Source: Deltaproteobacteria bacterium HGW-Deltaproteobacteria-12
GTDB taxonomy: Bacteria > Desulfobacterota > Syntrophia > Syntrophales > Smithellaceae
Length of the DNA stretch: 64,000 nt
NCBI GenBank assembly: GCA_002840565.1
Contig: PHBK01000010.1
Coordinates: forward strand, 58,311-122,310
Reading direction: 5' to 3'
The notes under the pieces are model-generated. The model was not told the DNA's origin. It worked only from the letters and a program-made list of their open reading frames with translations, and made no database searches. The position numbers and the translations under genes were made by a program. Below, piece by piece: positions 63,701 through 64,000 of the stretch (positions are counted from its first letter, which is position 1; each line of letters starts with the position of its first letter).

Positions 63701-63779
63701 GAAAAACGCCGATATTGCCATGTATGAAGCCAAGCAGGCAGGGCGGGCCCGTTACCAGATATTTAAAAAGGATGAATAG
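60768..63779 (+). CDS. dCache-(PAS)4-GGDEF diguanylate cyclase
   Basis: About 1,003 residues from the ATG at 60768. TM1 (about 5-27), extracytoplasmic dCache sensor (about 30-275), TM2 (IGILAAISVGLLIMVFSVII), four PAS domains and a GGDEF domain: ARIGGDEFVLIF with catalytic residues intact and an I-site RKGD five residues before it (product inhibition). No EAL domain. It synthesises c-di-GMP in response to a periplasmic ligand and would counter the two HD-GYP proteins upstream. Confidence 0.94.
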   Translation: MNKKHFFYSLTVILLLIVAAAGWFAADNLGNKAQREIMAESEAAILTLSIYVTSTLTNIEGAVKSLAGSPWVVPALTAKRKQDIENAESALDRYNAAINSSVSYLMNAEGVTVASSNRKDPDSFVGKSYYFRPYFQEAAQGQPGRYFALGVTSGNRGFYASYPVRNHLGKVLGVVAMKKDLDEMEAFFSRYPFCFFVSPEGIIFLASKPTMVLKSFWPLEKSLQEKLLASRQYGKKQFESVFLKKEIADGAAVALEGKDYFVFRKVIDREGWSIILLAPAGRIQDSQLIGILAAISVGLLIMVFSVIIHLIDRSRIAIRQSEESKQLLLQAVAEGIFGVDATGRLTFVNPAALRLLGFSAEEMIAQNIHDLIHHSRPDGTRYPAEECPMYATYTRGTEITVTNEVLWCKDGSSFPAEYSSTPIISDSMVIGAVITFRDITERRKAEETLRESESRLRVITDSARDAILMIDTEGLISYWNPAAERIFGYTSTEALGRNLHRLIVPSRYLAVHHAAFPIFQQTGQGAAVGKTLDLEARRKDGKEISVQLSLAAIQMKCGWHAVGILRDITERKQTEEALKKMGAILTEMGAIARIGGWEFDAVSQKQVWTPEVYHIHEVAENYEPTVSKGIEFYTPASRPVIEKAVQRAIEYGDPFDVELEIVTAKGNHRWVHAKGNTARASGVTTKVFGFFQDITDRKRAEEALKCSETKFRTLYDSNSDAVMLLNRKGFFDCNKATLIMFGCATMEEFCLKHPADLSPTSQPDGTDSRTLADQMIATAIEKGSLQFEWIHQRNDTGATFPADVLFTAMELNDKPVVQSVVRDITSRKQTEEKIRQMAYHDTLTGLPNRKLFSDRLSVALAQAQRNQQKVGVAMLDLDKFKNVNDTLGHEAGDLLLQETAKRLSAALRKGDTVARIGGDEFVLIFHDLKGAADVIPVAQKIVDSFGQPFPIGTRQLAVTTSIGIAVFPDDGIDEAILLKNADIAMYEAKQAGRARYQIFKKDE

Positions 63780-63790
63780 TTATTTACTTG

Positions 63791-64000
63791 CATGTCCCCC
63801 GCTGGCGGGGGCAGGGGGTGGATTTATTTAATGAAATGGCGATGAATGGTAACTGGTGACAAGTGACGGGAGTAAAGAGTAAGGAACAAGGAACAAGGAG
63901 CTTTGTCATTGCGAAACGCCTCTCAGGCGTTGTGGCAATCTAATATTGTCAAGAGTTTGTGAGATTGCTTCACTCATTACATTCGTTCGCAAAGACATTA
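63791..64000. repeat. REP-like palindromes and short heptad array at the window end
   Basis: CATGTCCCCCGCTGGCGGGGGC at 63791-63812, (AAGGAAC)n heptads near 63881-63900 and the start of a TGTCATTGCGAAACGCCTCT element (63904 on) that forms an inverted pair with CGCAAAGACA at the end. It is cut by the window edge. No gene. Confidence 0.65.

Noticed and set aside
1..64000. tRNA, rRNA, riboswitch and integrase/att site search by eye
   Set aside because: No cloverleaf-like tRNA, rRNA segment, recognisable riboswitch or tyrosine/serine recombinase was found; a covariance-model scan would be decisive.

Overview
The window looks like a chromosome segment from a Gram-negative, Desulfobacterota-type bacterium (old Deltaproteobacteria). 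A Syntrophales/Syntrophaceae-like organism fits best. The reasons are lpxC and rfaE2 (lipid A and heptose synthesis), a DUF4390-NtrY-NtrX cluster with a sigma54 activator, a DUF3568-type lipoprotein, free-standing queH beside ruvCAB-yebC, acyl-CoA dehydrogenase and MaoC genes suited to acyl-CoA metabolism, and very dense multi-PAS signalling. The taxonomic call is inference; no rRNA or tRNA gene is present to anchor it.

Region 1 (1-25.8 kb) is conserved core: comF, rfaE2, a DksA/TraR-like gene, priA, a cyclic-nucleotide-binding protein, a BON-like protein, an MFS transporter, two tandem RsbRD-N-like paralogues, fmt-rsmB, an acyl-CoA dehydrogenase, a glyoxalase-II-like hydrolase, purC, a small gene overlapping dnaJ, a lipoprotein and a flippase-like membrane protein. 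The minus strand then carries DUF4390-ntrY-ntrX, lpxC and yebC-ruvC-ruvA-ruvB-queH.

Region 2 (25.8-34.2 kb) is mixed accessory DNA: a DUF4160/DUF2442 pair, a frameshifted HepT remnant, a MaoC-type hydratase, a chimera of an IS transposase start with an N-terminally truncated YjbQ, a GNAT protein, a PAS-LuxR regulator, two UspA proteins with a small phasin-like protein, and a secreted choloylglycine-hydrolase-family enzyme.

Region 3 (34.2-64 kb) is the unusual part. Eight large sensory or c-di-GMP proteins and three free response regulators are interspersed with toxin-antitoxin modules (VapBC, RelE-type, a BrnTA remnant, a nucleotidyltransferase pair, HicBA), two DUF4143 ATPases and two S23-type four-helix-bundle proteins. 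From 34.2 to 60.8 kb almost every intergenic gap holds a degenerate 7-nt-period array with CG in constant phase (units such as CGTGAAG, CGAGATA, CGAACGA), usually forward in its first half and reverse-complemented in its second. Five accessory modules are bracketed by direct repeats of 41, 50, 56, 99 and 150 bp. Several genes take their stop codon from the array (the TGA of cGTGAag). Nested palindromic REP/MITE-like elements fill other gaps.

Functionally, the sensors feed phosphorelay (HisKA_3 kinase with NarL-type regulator; HisKA kinase with Rcp1-like receiver) and c-di-GMP turnover (one dCache-PAS-GGDEF protein and two REC-PAS-HD-GYP proteins). The layout suggests a signalling island that grew by repeat-mediated duplication and cassette insertion. 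The heptad-array and cassette architecture is my main candidate for something under-described.
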